From Senecio squalidus (taxonomy: Eukaryota > Streptophyta > Magnoliopsida > Asterales > Asteraceae), in contig CAJVGC010000432.1 in the NCBI GenBank assembly GCA_910822075.1, positions 3,472,001-3,536,000 of the forward strand: a stretch of DNA of 64,000 nucleotides, in the 5' to 3' direction. Shown here piece after piece: positions 42,501 through 54,045 of this stretch. Positions within the stretch are counted from its first letter, which is position 1, and every line of letters begins with the position of its first letter. A program made the position numbers and the translations under genes. A model generated the notes under the pieces. That model was not told the DNA's origin. It did not search any database and saw only the letters and a program-made list of their open reading frames with translations.

Positions 42501-45500
42501 CTAGCTTGCTAACTGTAGTTTTCCTTTTACCAATTATTGATCATGTTGTCTCATATATGTGTTGCCTTTATTCTGTTCAAAGTCCTTTAAGCAGATGATT
42601 GCGAGTTGCCTGGTTAAAAATCCTTCCAAACGTCCTTCTGCAGCGAAGCTTCTGAAGCATACTTTTTTTAAACAAGCTAAATCTAATGAATTCATAGTAC
42701 GTAAACTTTTGGAAGGGCTTCCAACACTTGGTGATCGTCTTCAGGCATTGAAGGTTCCTCTTTTCTTTGAGATCACTATGAGCTTATTGATTCCATATTC
42801 GCTGTAATAACTCTGTTTACCACGTCATTAAAATGAACTGATGGAATAATAGAAAAAGGAAGAAGATATGCTTTTTCAAAAGAAAATACCTGATGGCCAG
42901 AAGGAGGAAATGTCACAGGTATGGTCTATAGTTAGAATATGCATTCCTATTTATGTTTTGTGGTTTCTTTGAGGAATCTCTGCACGGAGTGTGATTTTTA
43001 ATCTATGTTATGTGCTATTGTCTAATATGTTTTACCACGTCATCCATATGTTTTACCATTTCTAGCTAAAACATTTTTAATCTTTGAGGAATCTCTGCAC
43101 CGAGTGTGATTTCTTTGAGGAATCTCAGCACCGCCAACTATGTCCTGTCTAATATGTTTTACCATTTCTAGCTAAAACATTTTCTACATGCTATGAATAT
43201 ATTGTTTGACGAGTGTTGTTGATCTGGGATTTTTCGTTTCTGATTGTTTCAGTTTTATATCATATTTCCCACTCAATTGTTGATTGGACTAAGTGATTCT
43301 TTTTTGTCTTTATGAGATATTGGTTCTTATTTTTTGTTTTTAACTTGAATTTAGAATGAATATAAAAGAGGGATTAGTAGCTGGAACTTCGACCTTGAGG
43401 ATCTGAAAGCTCAGGCTTCCTTGGTATGATAATTGTGTTATATCAGTAACATTATCCTTCCTATAATTAGAACAAAATGAAACAACCATTTTAAACTGCC
43501 TAGTCTATTAATGATTCTGTTTTATTCATGCTTCTAGATCCCGGATGAGGAATCTATATATGACAAAGATCAATTAGCGAGCTCAAGTTCTTCTGATGGA
43601 ACTGGTGCCAGTGAAATGGAACTTCCACATCAGTTGTCACGTATGAGCGAGGTTTCAAAAGCTACAGATGTAGTATGTCATTAGCCTTTAAATAGAGGTG
43701 GCAAGATGGGCGGGTTGGTTAATGGTTCAAAATGAGTTTGGCTTAAAACATGTTTATTTCTAGTATGTGCCATAATCGACCAGGTCCTGTTGGGTTGGGT
43801 TGAACGACTAGAATGTGTTTGTTCTTTTTTATACTTTTAAAAATATTTAACACCCTACATATGATAATAAAGTGTTATTACAACTAAATATTAGAATAAA
43901 CATTTTAAAAGGTTTTCTGCATCAAAAATATTTATTGATGGAGTCTTTTTACCTGTTTTCCTTCTCTCTAAATTCTTTGATTTGACCCGCCTGAGGCAAC
44001 ACAGAACCCAAAAATCGACGTATTTATAAGTAATTGGGCTGAAACTGTCACCTATACCTTTTAATAATTGTGGATATATTCTTTGCTTTATGTTTGTTTT
44101 AAAATAATGATTTAATTTCAAGTTCAGGTGGGATCTGCTCCAGTTGTCAACTCTACTGCGACATCCTCTGTGTATGTTAACTTCAGTTGAATGATACTAT
44201 TTCCTTTTAATACCATGTTATATATCTTCTACTTACAGTTGTTCCTATATGGTGAAAGTTTTTAAATTTATTACCATGTGTTCTTTTATATATATTTACC
44301 ATCCTCTGGGTGGCTTTCATTTTGTTACACTTGAATTTTCAGATCAAAATGTGAGAGTTCTACCAATGGACACCGGACTTTACAGAACTCTTCTTCCTAT
44401 AATGAAAATGGAAATAAGAGCGAACTTTCTGCAAAACAAATGTTGGATATTGGTCGAAAATCCTTCAATAGTGTTGCATCCCAATTTAACGCGGGGGAAT
44501 CTTCATCTGGATATATTGCAGTGGATGAGTATGACATCTCACGACATAAAACTATATTATTACATAAATAATCGAACTTACCTTTATAATAAGTTATTTA
44601 GGAGTTTTTCTGCATTTTTACACTTCAAATAACTCTAACTGGTGTGACTCATTTGACCCATTTCCTTTTTAGTTACATCTATCGCTTGACCCATTTTATA
44701 TGTTAAAGATAAAATATGACTCAGATCAACCTGTTTATAGGTAAATGGGTCGATATGGCCTCTACCTTGCATATATTTTAAACAACTTCACTAATATAAG
44801 TTGGACACAAGGTAGCATCTCCTTATGGGATCTAGGGGTTTTATGCATTCATATATTCACTTTTTAAATGCGTTTGCTGGTTACTAGTTTTAAATACTGT
44901 CTTTCCTTACCGATGTTGCTTTAAAGTTCGAGGTCCATGAGGAATTCCTTTATTTTTTTAGAAAGGCAAAATTCCTAAAATTTCATCTTTCTCGTCTTTT
45001 TGCTATGGAATTTTATTATATACATGCCTATCAGAAATGGTTTTATGCCATCAGAAAATTGAAATATGAGCTGCAAAATCTGCAATATATATAAATTGGG
45101 TTGTTAAATGACTGATTACTTCATCTCTTTATTTCTTTATAACATATAATTGCACCCATTTTGGGTTAGTAGATTGGTATTATTCAATAGTGTTTTCACC
45201 TTGTATCAGATTAAATTGTCAATTAGACTTCCGTTTCTCTTTCCTTCCCTCCTAATCTTTTACCAGTGTCAAGTTTTCTTTTAACGTTTTGAAAATTTCA
45301 GTGACAAGTCGAAAAGTCAGAATCCTGTAATCCCTAGCTCTAACGGATCTCATTCACTCCCGATACTAGATGCTGTGACATCTGAGTCAATATCTAAAGC
45401 TATCAAAACATGTGAGTTTTCAGTTTAGACTTTCTCTTGGAAGTTGATTAAATCACACTGAACATTTCATTATTGTATCTATATTATGACTACTATATCT

Positions 45501-47829
45501 ACTAGAGGTAGCATTTGTACCCATTTACTTATGAATGGGCTGACTTAACACTTAAGCTATGTTTTATTATAAAATAAAATGTCAAAAGATTTGGCAAAAG
45601 AGAAAGTGCAAACTGGCTGAACTAGTTGAAATTCGTCAAAACTGTATTTTAATCCATTTAAAATTATTATGAAAGTATTAAAAATTTCAGAAAACCCATC
45701 CAGAACTCATTAGACCTGTTACCATCCCAAACCCATTTTGACCATGTGTTACAAGCAAGAGTAGTTTCTCCTGTTAACAATATACCTGAAACAGTAGTAA
45801 GTGATGAACAAGATGAGAAAGCAAAGTGCCAAGTTATTCAACAAAAAGGGCGTTTCAAAGTTACTTCTGAGAATGCTGACATGGAAAAGGTAACATTTTT
45901 CTTCGTCTCCAGTACTGCAAAAAGGGCTTTCCAATGTTACCTCTAAGATTGTACGTACTAACCGTTATTTCTTTGTAGGGATCTTCGTCTCCTGTACTGC
46001 TAAAGAGTCCAAGCATGCGGGTGCGTATACCCAGCTTATTCATCCTTTCCTAATATTTTCTTTGAAAGTACATTCTCTGGTATTTTTTGAAATATACGTG
46101 AAAAGAATCATTGTGCATTACTCCATGTTCATGGTCAAATTTGTGTTTATTTTTCCTCAGTTTATCATTAGAACTTGAAATGATGTGTTGATCTTTTTCC
46201 AACTTTGATGATTCTTTAAATTTTTGCCATGACATGTGTAGGTAATAATTGAACATCCCATTGGTCCTCAACTTTCTCAAGGTGATGCTACTTCTATGCC
46301 ACAAAACCGAACCAACCATCTTCAAAGGGTATATGATACTTATAGATATATTTGTTACATATATTTTTAATATTAAAAGCAAAAAGGTGTTCATTCTTTA
46401 CGTTTACTAGAATGGAAGTTCAAATTCCTCGAGGCAACCATCCACTGCTGACACTTCAGGTTCGGATATTTTCATCTTCAAAGTGGTTATTTCATTGTAA
46501 TGGGTCAAATGGGTGAATTAGAAATATGAGAAGAAAGGAGTCAAATGCGTATAACGGGTCAAATAGGTTGAAGTCATCCAAAGTGTAAATTTTATGCATA
46601 AGACCTACTAAATCGTTTTGTTTACAAAATATATTACAAATGTTTTTCAAGTTGGACTAAAAGTGTTTTTGTCAGTCAAACCCAACCCACCCATATTGCC
46701 ACCTAGGATTACATTTTGTTTCACGAATGTTACTCACACATGTTTGTGTTCAGCCAACAGCAGCATTGACGTAGGATCCACATCAGCCAACATCACTAGA
46801 CCAGAAAAATCGAAGGTATGTATCTGTCCCAAATCCCAATCAACTTGGTAAATTAATGGCTAGATTCCTAGGTTAGAGAATAAAAGCATCCTGTTGCTTA
46901 TTCTCTTGTTTTCCATAACCAATAAGTGGAAACAGATCGACATGGATGAGGGTTGATTCGGAAACATTTTTTTTTTTTGAGTTTTTATTTTTTATTCGTA
47001 CTTATGCGTTAATTATGATCACGGCAACAATATGTTTTAATACTAATCTATGTCTATGAATAAAAACATTTTAGGAGGATGTATGCAGTAAAAATTAGAC
47101 ATTGCAAAAATGGTGTATAGGACGAAATGAAAAAATGGTGCACAGGGACCTTCTATATGTTTAATGCTAGCCATGTTTCATTGTATTTTTATATTTAGCA
47201 TATCTGAGCAAAAATAAATAAATTTTCCGTAACTACTTTGTTGTTGTTTCAGCTAGAGGCAACGGATGATAGGGAAAAGGAGTTACTTAATGAAATAACT
47301 GATTTACATAGAAGGTAGACTTGAGTTCATAAACACCTACCTTTTCGCGGTTTTCAACGGACCAAAACGAATCGGGGCCGAGAACTGAACCAATATAAAT
47401 AGGTTCAGTTCTAGCCTGGTTCCGGTTTAATACCAGTTTGGGACAATCTGTGGTTAAAAATTGGTTTTTCATTTCATTTTTGTGTTGGGTACATGTAGGA
47501 ATGATTTTCAACCTATCTTAATCATTTAACCGTTACTATTCCTTTTTTCTTTATATAAATTATCATTCAAGACGGTTATCTGATTGTTGGATTCTAAAAA
47601 TCAGTTGTTTATCACGGCTCTCAGGGTTGTTATTATCAAAACCCTTACAACATAAAAATGATTTTAACGATTTATTTTCTATTTGTAGGCTTTTATTTAA
47701 ACAAGAGGAGCTCCAGAAATATAAAGCCGGAAATAGCCAGGTTAAAATATTATGTTTTATCTTATTTCTATTTTATGTATTCGTATATTTTCCGGCGGCT
47801 AACTTATAGGACCTTGTTTTCAGGCATGA
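39502..47829 (+). CDS. STE20/GCK-type kinase (BLUS1-like), long form
   Basis: I read 21 coding exons: 39502-39660, 40471-40725, 41534-41658, 41739-41783, 41881-41962, 42071-42139, 42583-42753, 42853-42918, 43355-43423, 43538-43672, 44128-44171, 44343-44528, 45302-45411, 45756-45889, 45979-46020, 46242-46328, 46411-46459, 46754-46815, 47253-47314, 47689-47740 and 47824-47829. They join in frame to 669 residues. Exons 1-9 have exactly the same lengths as in the minus-strand sister. The kinase domain has GQGVSASVYR, VAIK, HRDVK, GDLG (DFG changed to DLG), GTPCWMAPEVMEQLHGYDFKADIWSFG and the C-lobe FKQMIASCLVK. The C-terminal half is Ser/Asn-rich, includes SAKQMLDIGRKSFNSVASQF, and ends in a predicted coiled coil (EKELLNEITDLHRRLLFKQEELQK). 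This is the normal layout of the plant GCK family near At1g70430. Several introns carry TAGAGG-family MITEs. The last exon is only GCA TGA, so the extreme C-terminus is less certain. Confidence 0.85.
42191..42490. mobile_element. Intronic MITE (TAGAGGTGG family)
   Basis: It starts TAGAGGTGGCTAATTTTCCC in intron 6 of the plus-strand kinase and ends near caacccataaccaacctgttatgacctctta. No clean target duplication was seen. Confidence 0.55.
43693..44056. mobile_element. hAT-like intronic MITE, best-preserved copy
   Basis: The 5' end is TAGAGGTGGCAAGATGGGCG and the 3' end is ...gaaactgtCACCTATA, an inverted pair (TAGAGGTG/TATAGGTG). The flanks cctttaaa and ccttttaa match at 7 of 8 bases, fitting an old 8-bp hAT-type duplication. 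It is 364 bp with no ORF and lies in intron 10 of the plus-strand kinase. Confidence 0.7.
44637..44766. mobile_element. Intronic MITE remnant
   Basis: Ends tttgacccatttcc and aaatgggtcgatatggcctcta belong to the TAGAGG family, in the intron after exon 12 of the kinase. Confidence 0.4.
45503..45738. mobile_element. Intronic MITE remnant
   Basis: It starts TAGAGGTAGCATTTGTACCC and ends near gttaccatcccaaacccattttgacc, just before exon 14 of the kinase. Confidence 0.5.
46496..46709. mobile_element. Intronic MITE remnant
   Basis: The left part is degraded (taatgggtcaaatgggtgaa). The right end aacccacccatattgccaccta is typical of the family. It lies in intron 17 of the kinase. Confidence 0.45.
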
Positions 47830-49860
47830 GTTGTCAAACGCATAAAATCCAAGAGTGCTTACGAAATAAAAAGGTTCCGAGTGTTTATTCACATATACGT
47901 AATTTTTAGTTATTAATTGTTTTTGAGACATTTTTGCGACCTTCAGCGTAGTTTATTATTTTCCCCTTATGTTTTGGTTTTTATCCTTTTTAATGCTAAT
48001 ATTGTTGGTCGGTTGGTAACAAGTCAAAATGAGTATATTTGATGTCCGTGTCAAAACACGGTAAGGTTGGGTTGACACATCAACACTTTCTAGTCTATAT
48101 TTTGTCAATTTTACGAATGACTAGGTATTAAATATGATTACCAAAACTTTTTATAATAATTAAAAAAAAAACTAATAAATTTTATAAAATATGCAATTTA
48201 GAAGATGGCAATTTAACAAGCATTTGAACACATTGGGATACTTTCAAAATATATGACCCATTTGATCCCTTTTTTGTTATGGCTCACATTTTTTTATATT
48301 TTTACCGTTTCGACCCGTTATTATCAATATATATAACCCGAATTGACCCGTTTGATGGGTAAAACCGCATATTGTCTTTCAGAGTACATGGTGATGGTTC
48401 ACCCAACCTACACATCTACCAGAGAAACATGTTGGGGTATTGGTAGAGCAAGTCAGTTCATTGTGTTTTCGGTGGATTTAATATTGTTTTAAATTTTGTT
48501 TGTTAACTAGGTTGAGGTGACATTACGACATAGTTAATGGGTCATATGGGGCCTGGCCAGGTCGGGCATGGTCGAGTCATATAATATACAAGTAGGTTGT
48601 TAATATAAGAAAAAGAGTGGGGTTATCCGCGCGTTGAGGCGGGCAGAGCCTCCTTCGAAGAAAAATAAAAAACAAAGAAAGAAGAAAACTACACAAAACT
48701 TAAACAAAGAAAAATACGGGCTATTTTTATAAAACTTTAACATTATTAAAACTAAACACCAACCTAAAGTTTTTAAAAAAGAAAAGCGAAAAAAAAAATT
48801 GACCTGAGCCCCCCAAGCCGGTCCCAGCCGACCTGAGTCGGGGCCTTATGAACTGTGCCCTGCAGGTTGTCTATTGTTAGTTGTATAATAATAAGTTTTT
48901 ACACTTTATATGGTTATAAATATGAATAATTCTGCTGTTTCAAAGCATTTAATGGTGGCAAATACCACATGTAGCAATTTAGTTCGGTTTCTGTCATCAA
49001 TATAAGATTGTAAATGTATTGAAAACTAATAATCTACAGAGTAGTTTCTTTTAATAAGGATTAGAAGGTTTTAAACATAACAAAACACTGTGGACGACAT
49101 TTGACCCGATCATCTCCTTTGACATAATTTCATTTACATGTTCGTTGATCTTGGAAAAAGAAATTCCAGGTAAATAAGTAAAAAACACAGCTTAAACCAG
49201 CTTGTCTCGTTTTGTCACCGACGCATATTAATGTTAATTAGGATTTTAATTTTTGCAGTTGGGTTTATTACATAATACTGGTTGTTGGAAGTTATACAAG
49301 TATACAAACAACTACTTTTTATTAGTATGCAAGTATATTGTATACTAGTCGATCTGCGACACGTACTTATAACGTATCATGCTAATGTGTCACATTATGC
49401 ATCTAGTATAAATCTTTAGATTTGTGGTCTTTAATGAATAGGTATTAAGGATCGGAAGTCGACATAATTTCGTAATTAAATATGTAACCAACCAGCTAGA
49501 GAACATTAAAGTTTGCAGACTTATTGTTGAACCATTGGCTGGATATATATGTAACAACTTTTCATATTGAGTTGACATACAATAGACATTGATGCTAATT
49601 TTATGGCCCTTGTATTTAATAGTTTGTTAATACGATTACTTAAATAGTAGTTGAGTTTCGTTTTCAAAACGGAAAGTGATTTGAACATAAGTCACCTGCC
49701 GACTCGACAGAACCATCAATGTTTGATTTTGATTTTCGGTTTTAGCTGATTACAAGATTTGGATTTGGGTTCAAAACATCTGAAAAATTGATTATTTTTA
49801 CCTTTAACCTCAATAGACACATCTTACAACCACACATTAAACGTCAGCTCAAATCCTTTT
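47830..49860. other. Gene-free stretch with repeat debris
   Basis: Kinase 3' flank, then several gggtcaaa/cgacccgtt pieces of the TAGAGG MITE family (48005-48600). At 48633-48665 a GC hairpin motif (atccgcgcgttgaggcggg) matches the reverse complement of the one near 9310. No coding pattern after that. Confidence 0.45.
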
Positions 49861-50151
49861 GGGATAAGTGTCTAGAAATATATCAAACTTTACTCTAAAT
49901 TCTATTATATGTATTTAACTTTAATTTGATTTATTATATGTATCTAAAAAATCTCTATTATATGTATCTAACTTTTAAAAATCTACTACTTTATGTATTC
50001 AAAAATATGTGGCATCCAATAGACCAATCTAAAGTTGGATACATACAATATCGATATTTGAAAGTTAAATACATACAATAGACCAATCTAAAGTTGGATA
50101 CATACAATAAGCTTTTGAACAAAGTTTGATACATTTCCAAACACTTATCCC
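49861..50151. mobile_element. MULE-type MITE with 9-bp TSD
   Basis: The ends GGGATAAGTGT and ACACTTATCCC pair, and the inverted similarity continues inward (aaatatatcaaacttt against aaagtttgatacattt). A perfect 9-bp repeat aatcctttt flanks it (49852-49860 and 50152-50160). The interior holds repeated attatatgtat(c/t)taac units and their reverse complements. No ORF. Confidence 0.9.
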
Positions 50152-52390
50152 AATCCTTTTTGTATGGGGACAAAATAAACTAGTAATACGTACCTAGTAA
50201 CTAGATCGGTGAAGGTTATTTTGTTTTTTTTTGATCTAGTCCATTTCAACAATCAAGTTTCAACTTTATGTAACTTTATTTTTTGTTTCAACTCAATCAT
50301 GTAACATTACTTTTTGTTATGGTATGAAACATCTATACAATAATTATGTAGCTCTATTGTGTGACTTAGTTGTGCAAACAAGTGATTATTGAATTAACCA
50401 AAATCATAATCGCCCTATATTAAATTTACACATATGAACTTGCATTATTTCCACTTTCAAATCTAAATCTTATTATGCCAATTACATGATATCCAATTGC
50501 ATAAATAATCCCTAATATTTGCTTAGATTGTAGGTTTCGTCCATATGGTTTGAAGTGCACTTATTGTTCCTATAAGAAACCTTTGTTGAGGATATTATCA
50601 ATGACATGGACGGTCTATACAATTAACATAAATCGTTGCTAACGGTTTATATCTGAAGTTCAAAGTTTCATATCTCTATATATTTTAATGTAGACCTCCA
50701 TTTTGAAACACTTGTGAAACGAGCTAATTCGAATTAGTATATTACACATTATGTTATTTTGTTCTTCGTTCTGTTAGTTTTAGGTAAGGTCGATCTCATC
50801 ATACGGATTTTCGTAAATTTGTCTTCAAATTGGTGAAGCAAGTTGCATTGGTTCACATGTGAGTCATGTTGGACCTAAATGTAGCATTCACAAGAAGTAT
50901 CAAGGACATTGTGATTTTAATGACATTTTTATTATAGTTTTTCACAAAAGAATTTAACAAACTACATTCCTTCAACCATACACCTTTCTTTCCTTTGCAA
51001 GAAAAAGGAAATAGTTTCTTTAAGCATGTTCAAATGTATGCTACTTTTTAACAACGACGAAAAAACATTCACATGTATTTTAGATTTCTCGGATAATGAT
51101 TGTTACTTATGTATCGAATAATGGACATTACATTACACGTTACGACAATGTTTTCACTAAAATCACAACTTTTTAACGCTAAATGTATAAAGGTAAAATG
51201 TCGTGTTTTTGGCTTTTATAACTGTCGTCGATTTCTCACGAGTCATGTCATTTTTATTTTTTTTGATGTATTTCCAAAATCTTGGGTTATTTTTAAGATT
51301 TAACAAGCATTAATCACGTATTTCGGACATGAGTTTAAAACGTGTCTATGTTCTACAAGTTTGCATGATTAAAGTGAAGGAAAATCTCTACATTCGATAA
51401 ACGAGTTATTGATACACAAGGAAAAGATTTAATGAAAAGTTCATAAAATTCATAAAAGATTTGATGAAAATCTTTACAATAAGCATTGATATTCGTTGCT
51501 ATTGAATAACGAGATACCAAATGTGTAACTATTTTAGAAAAATCACCAAAATACTCTTCCAACATAATAAAACCGTAAAAATAATCATAAGATTCATGGA
51601 AAGTTCTTGCACCATCTTTAATAAAACCGTAAAAAATAATCATAAAATCAGATATGAAAGTATCGCAAAAATATTACAGGGGACGCAAGAACGGAAAGAC
51701 AAATTTCAACATATTTAATACTCGTGATTAAAAACGTGGATGGAAATTTTTCGCAAATTTAATAATTAGTTTTGAAATAAAATTATATAAAGTAACTTGA
51801 TTTTCTTAAATTTGTATTCTAGAAGGTCAATTTATATTATTTAAAATTTCTAAATTAAAATAATCGAATATGATTTTGTATAACTTATTTCTTGTATTGT
51901 TATAGCTTATAGGGCACTTCTTTTTTATTATATCAACAAATTTAATTTTAATTGATAATTTATTTATAATTTATAATTTAATATGATTCTTCTTTGATAG
52001 ATTATAATAGTCATGAATTAATAAATCTATTATTCCAATTAATTTGTGTTTTAATTTTTATTTTTATTTTATTTTAAAGATCACGAATATTATGTATTAA
52101 TATACTTGGCGAGAGATCCAATAAGAACCAAAATTTAATAACAACCGTAAGAACCATTTATAGTCACTCATTATTGATACACAAGGAAATGATTTGATAC
52201 AAGAGTGATTTGTGTCCACTAATTTCATTTGAATTTGAAATGTGATGCATGAATTTTAAGTTGTACATCATAAATGTATGATTAAAAATTGTTCTTACGG
52301 TTCTTATTTAACCCGCTTTCTAATTTACTTAAAGTGTTAATTTTAATTTATAAACTATATAACTAATATAAGTATATTATATATATATAT
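50152..52390. other. Gene-free stretch
   Basis: AT-rich. It holds a short direct repeat aataaaaccgtaaaaa(a)taatcata (about 51566 and 51621), the sequence related to the window start, and an inverted aagaaccgtaagaac motif at 52155-52160 and 52295-52310. A TA microsatellite lies just before 52391. No exon pattern. Confidence 0.4.
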
Positions 52391-52699
52391 AGAGTTGGTT
52401 TCATTTAAGAACCATGTAATTATTTAGGAACCATTAGGAACCAAGGTGACAATTTTGTAATTAAACTCAAGGTGGCAATTTTGTAATTAAGTCAAAATTG
52501 AGAGCCAAATTGGAAATCAATTAAAACCACTTTAAAATCCTAATTAACTTTAAATTAACATATCTAGAGTATAACTAGGTTTTAGGAAAAACTAAATACA
52601 CCATTAGAACAAGCATTTAATTATCTTTCCAACGAGCACCCACTTGATATACTTTTGACGACTTTTTTTTTTTTTTTTTTTTTTTAGAGTGAGTTTCGG

Positions 52700-53165
52700 T
52701 ATATGCACTAGTGTATATACTAAATATTCACCAGTGTATATACTAATTCACAAAAAACACATCTGAACCATATATACTATACACTAGTGTATACACTATA
52801 TTCACTAATGTATAGTTATACACTAGTGTATTTATACACTACAGTAGTGTATTTATACACTAGTGTATACACTATATTCACTAATGTATAGTTATACACT
52901 AGTGTATTTATACAATATACACTAGTGTATACACTATATTCACTAATGTATAAGATGTATTCTCTATTGAATACATGGTATTCACTGGTGTATATTGTAT
53001 ATTCACTTGTGTATATTGCGTATTCACTGGTGTATATTGTATATTCACTTGTGTATATATATATTGTATATTCACTTGTGTATATTGCGTATTCACTGGT
53101 GTATATAGTTATACACTAGTGTATTTATACAATATACACTAGTGTATACACTATATTCACTATTG
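52700..53165. repeat. Palindromic minisatellite (ACACTAGTGTAT units)
   Basis: Many alternating copies of tatacactagtgtat and ttcac(t/a)(a/t)gtgtata fill about 450 bases. The core acactagtgt is its own reverse complement, so both strands look alike and long hairpins are possible. The (T/I)QVNIQYTPVNTQY-like ORFs here are by-products of the repeat. Confidence 0.8.
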
Positions 53166-53547
53166 TCATTTTTACCAACCAACATAATTATTACTGTCAT
53201 TTCTTTATGCACCATATATTCGATTTGTAAATCAAGAAAAATAGGATATACCAAAATGTTTATATTACTATCATTTCTTTATTAACCATATATTACTATC
53301 ATTTCTTTATTACTATCACTCCTTTTTAATTATGCTGACAAGTAGGTGTGTAAATCAAGAAAAATAGGATATACCAAAATGTTTTAATTATCCTTACAGA
53401 AATCAACATCTTCATGGGACCCAAAATGTTTTAACACTTTGATTGCAACGACTAGACCATATTTCAAAACCCCTCTGTAAACAACCCACAGCCCACCCTC
53501 TGCCACAAAGCTTGAATAAGATTACATCTTTACCGACATCAAACAAA

Positions 53548-53620
53548 CGCCGGAGGTCACCAGTGGCGGAGCTGCGGCGGAGGTCACCAGCGGCGGGAGC
53601 TGCGGCGGAGGTCACCAGTG
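53548..53620. repeat. GC-rich ~27-bp tandem repeat
   Basis: About 2.6 copies of cggaggtcaccagtggcgg-agctgcgg. This is an island of high GC in an AT-rich element, which suggests captured coding DNA, but I do not recognise it. Confidence 0.7.
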
Positions 53621-53827
53621 GTGTTAGATCGTATTTCGACATCGCCATGGTTGGATTCTGAGCTGGGGTTTCGAATTGGGGATATGGCTGCTGGGGATGA
53701 GGTTGCTGGGGATGAGGTTGCTGGGATTTGACTTAATTACAAAATTGCCACCTTGAGTTTAATTACAAAATTGCCACCTTAGTTCCTAATGGTTCCTAAA
53801 TAATTGATGGTTCCTAAATGAACCCAC

Positions 53828-53830
<3 letters not shown>

Positions 53831-53903
<73 letters not shown>
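53831..53903. repeat. (TA)n microsatellite
   Basis: About 36 uninterrupted TA units directly at the right edge of the TIR element. A shorter TA run lies at its left edge. Confidence 0.95.
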
Positions 53904-53905
<2 letters not shown>

Positions 53906-54045
53906 ATATTTTATATAAAAATGTACGAATGCTAATGTTTAAAAATTTTATTAAAAATAATTGATTTATGAATTGTAAACTTTATGTATTAATCTTTTTT
54001 AATGACTAGAGTGATATGAGAAAATAAGGAGGTTATTGAGGTTTA

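Larger units (their letters stand above)
52391..53831. mobile_element. 1.4-kb TIR element inserted in TA-rich DNA
   Basis: More than 90 bases at each end are inverted copies: agagttggtttcatttaaga at the left against agaggtgggttcatttagga read from the right, both continuing with ttatttaggaaccattagga and ggtggcaattttgtaattaa. Both flanks are (TA)n, so the target duplication cannot be read. The inside has no transposase. It holds a palindromic minisatellite, then a GC-rich segment with a short tandem repeat, which may be captured. Confidence 0.8.

Noticed and set aside
52908..53119. Repetitive ORFs on both strands (YTQVNIQYTPVNTQY and YSLVYIVYSLVYIAY types)
   Set aside because: Both arise from the palindromic minisatellite; the reading frames are chance products of a repeat unit without stops.
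53443..53661. Arg/Ala-rich ORFs over the GC-rich patch
   Set aside because: They reflect a ~27-bp tandem repeat; no known domain, and open frames exist on both strands.
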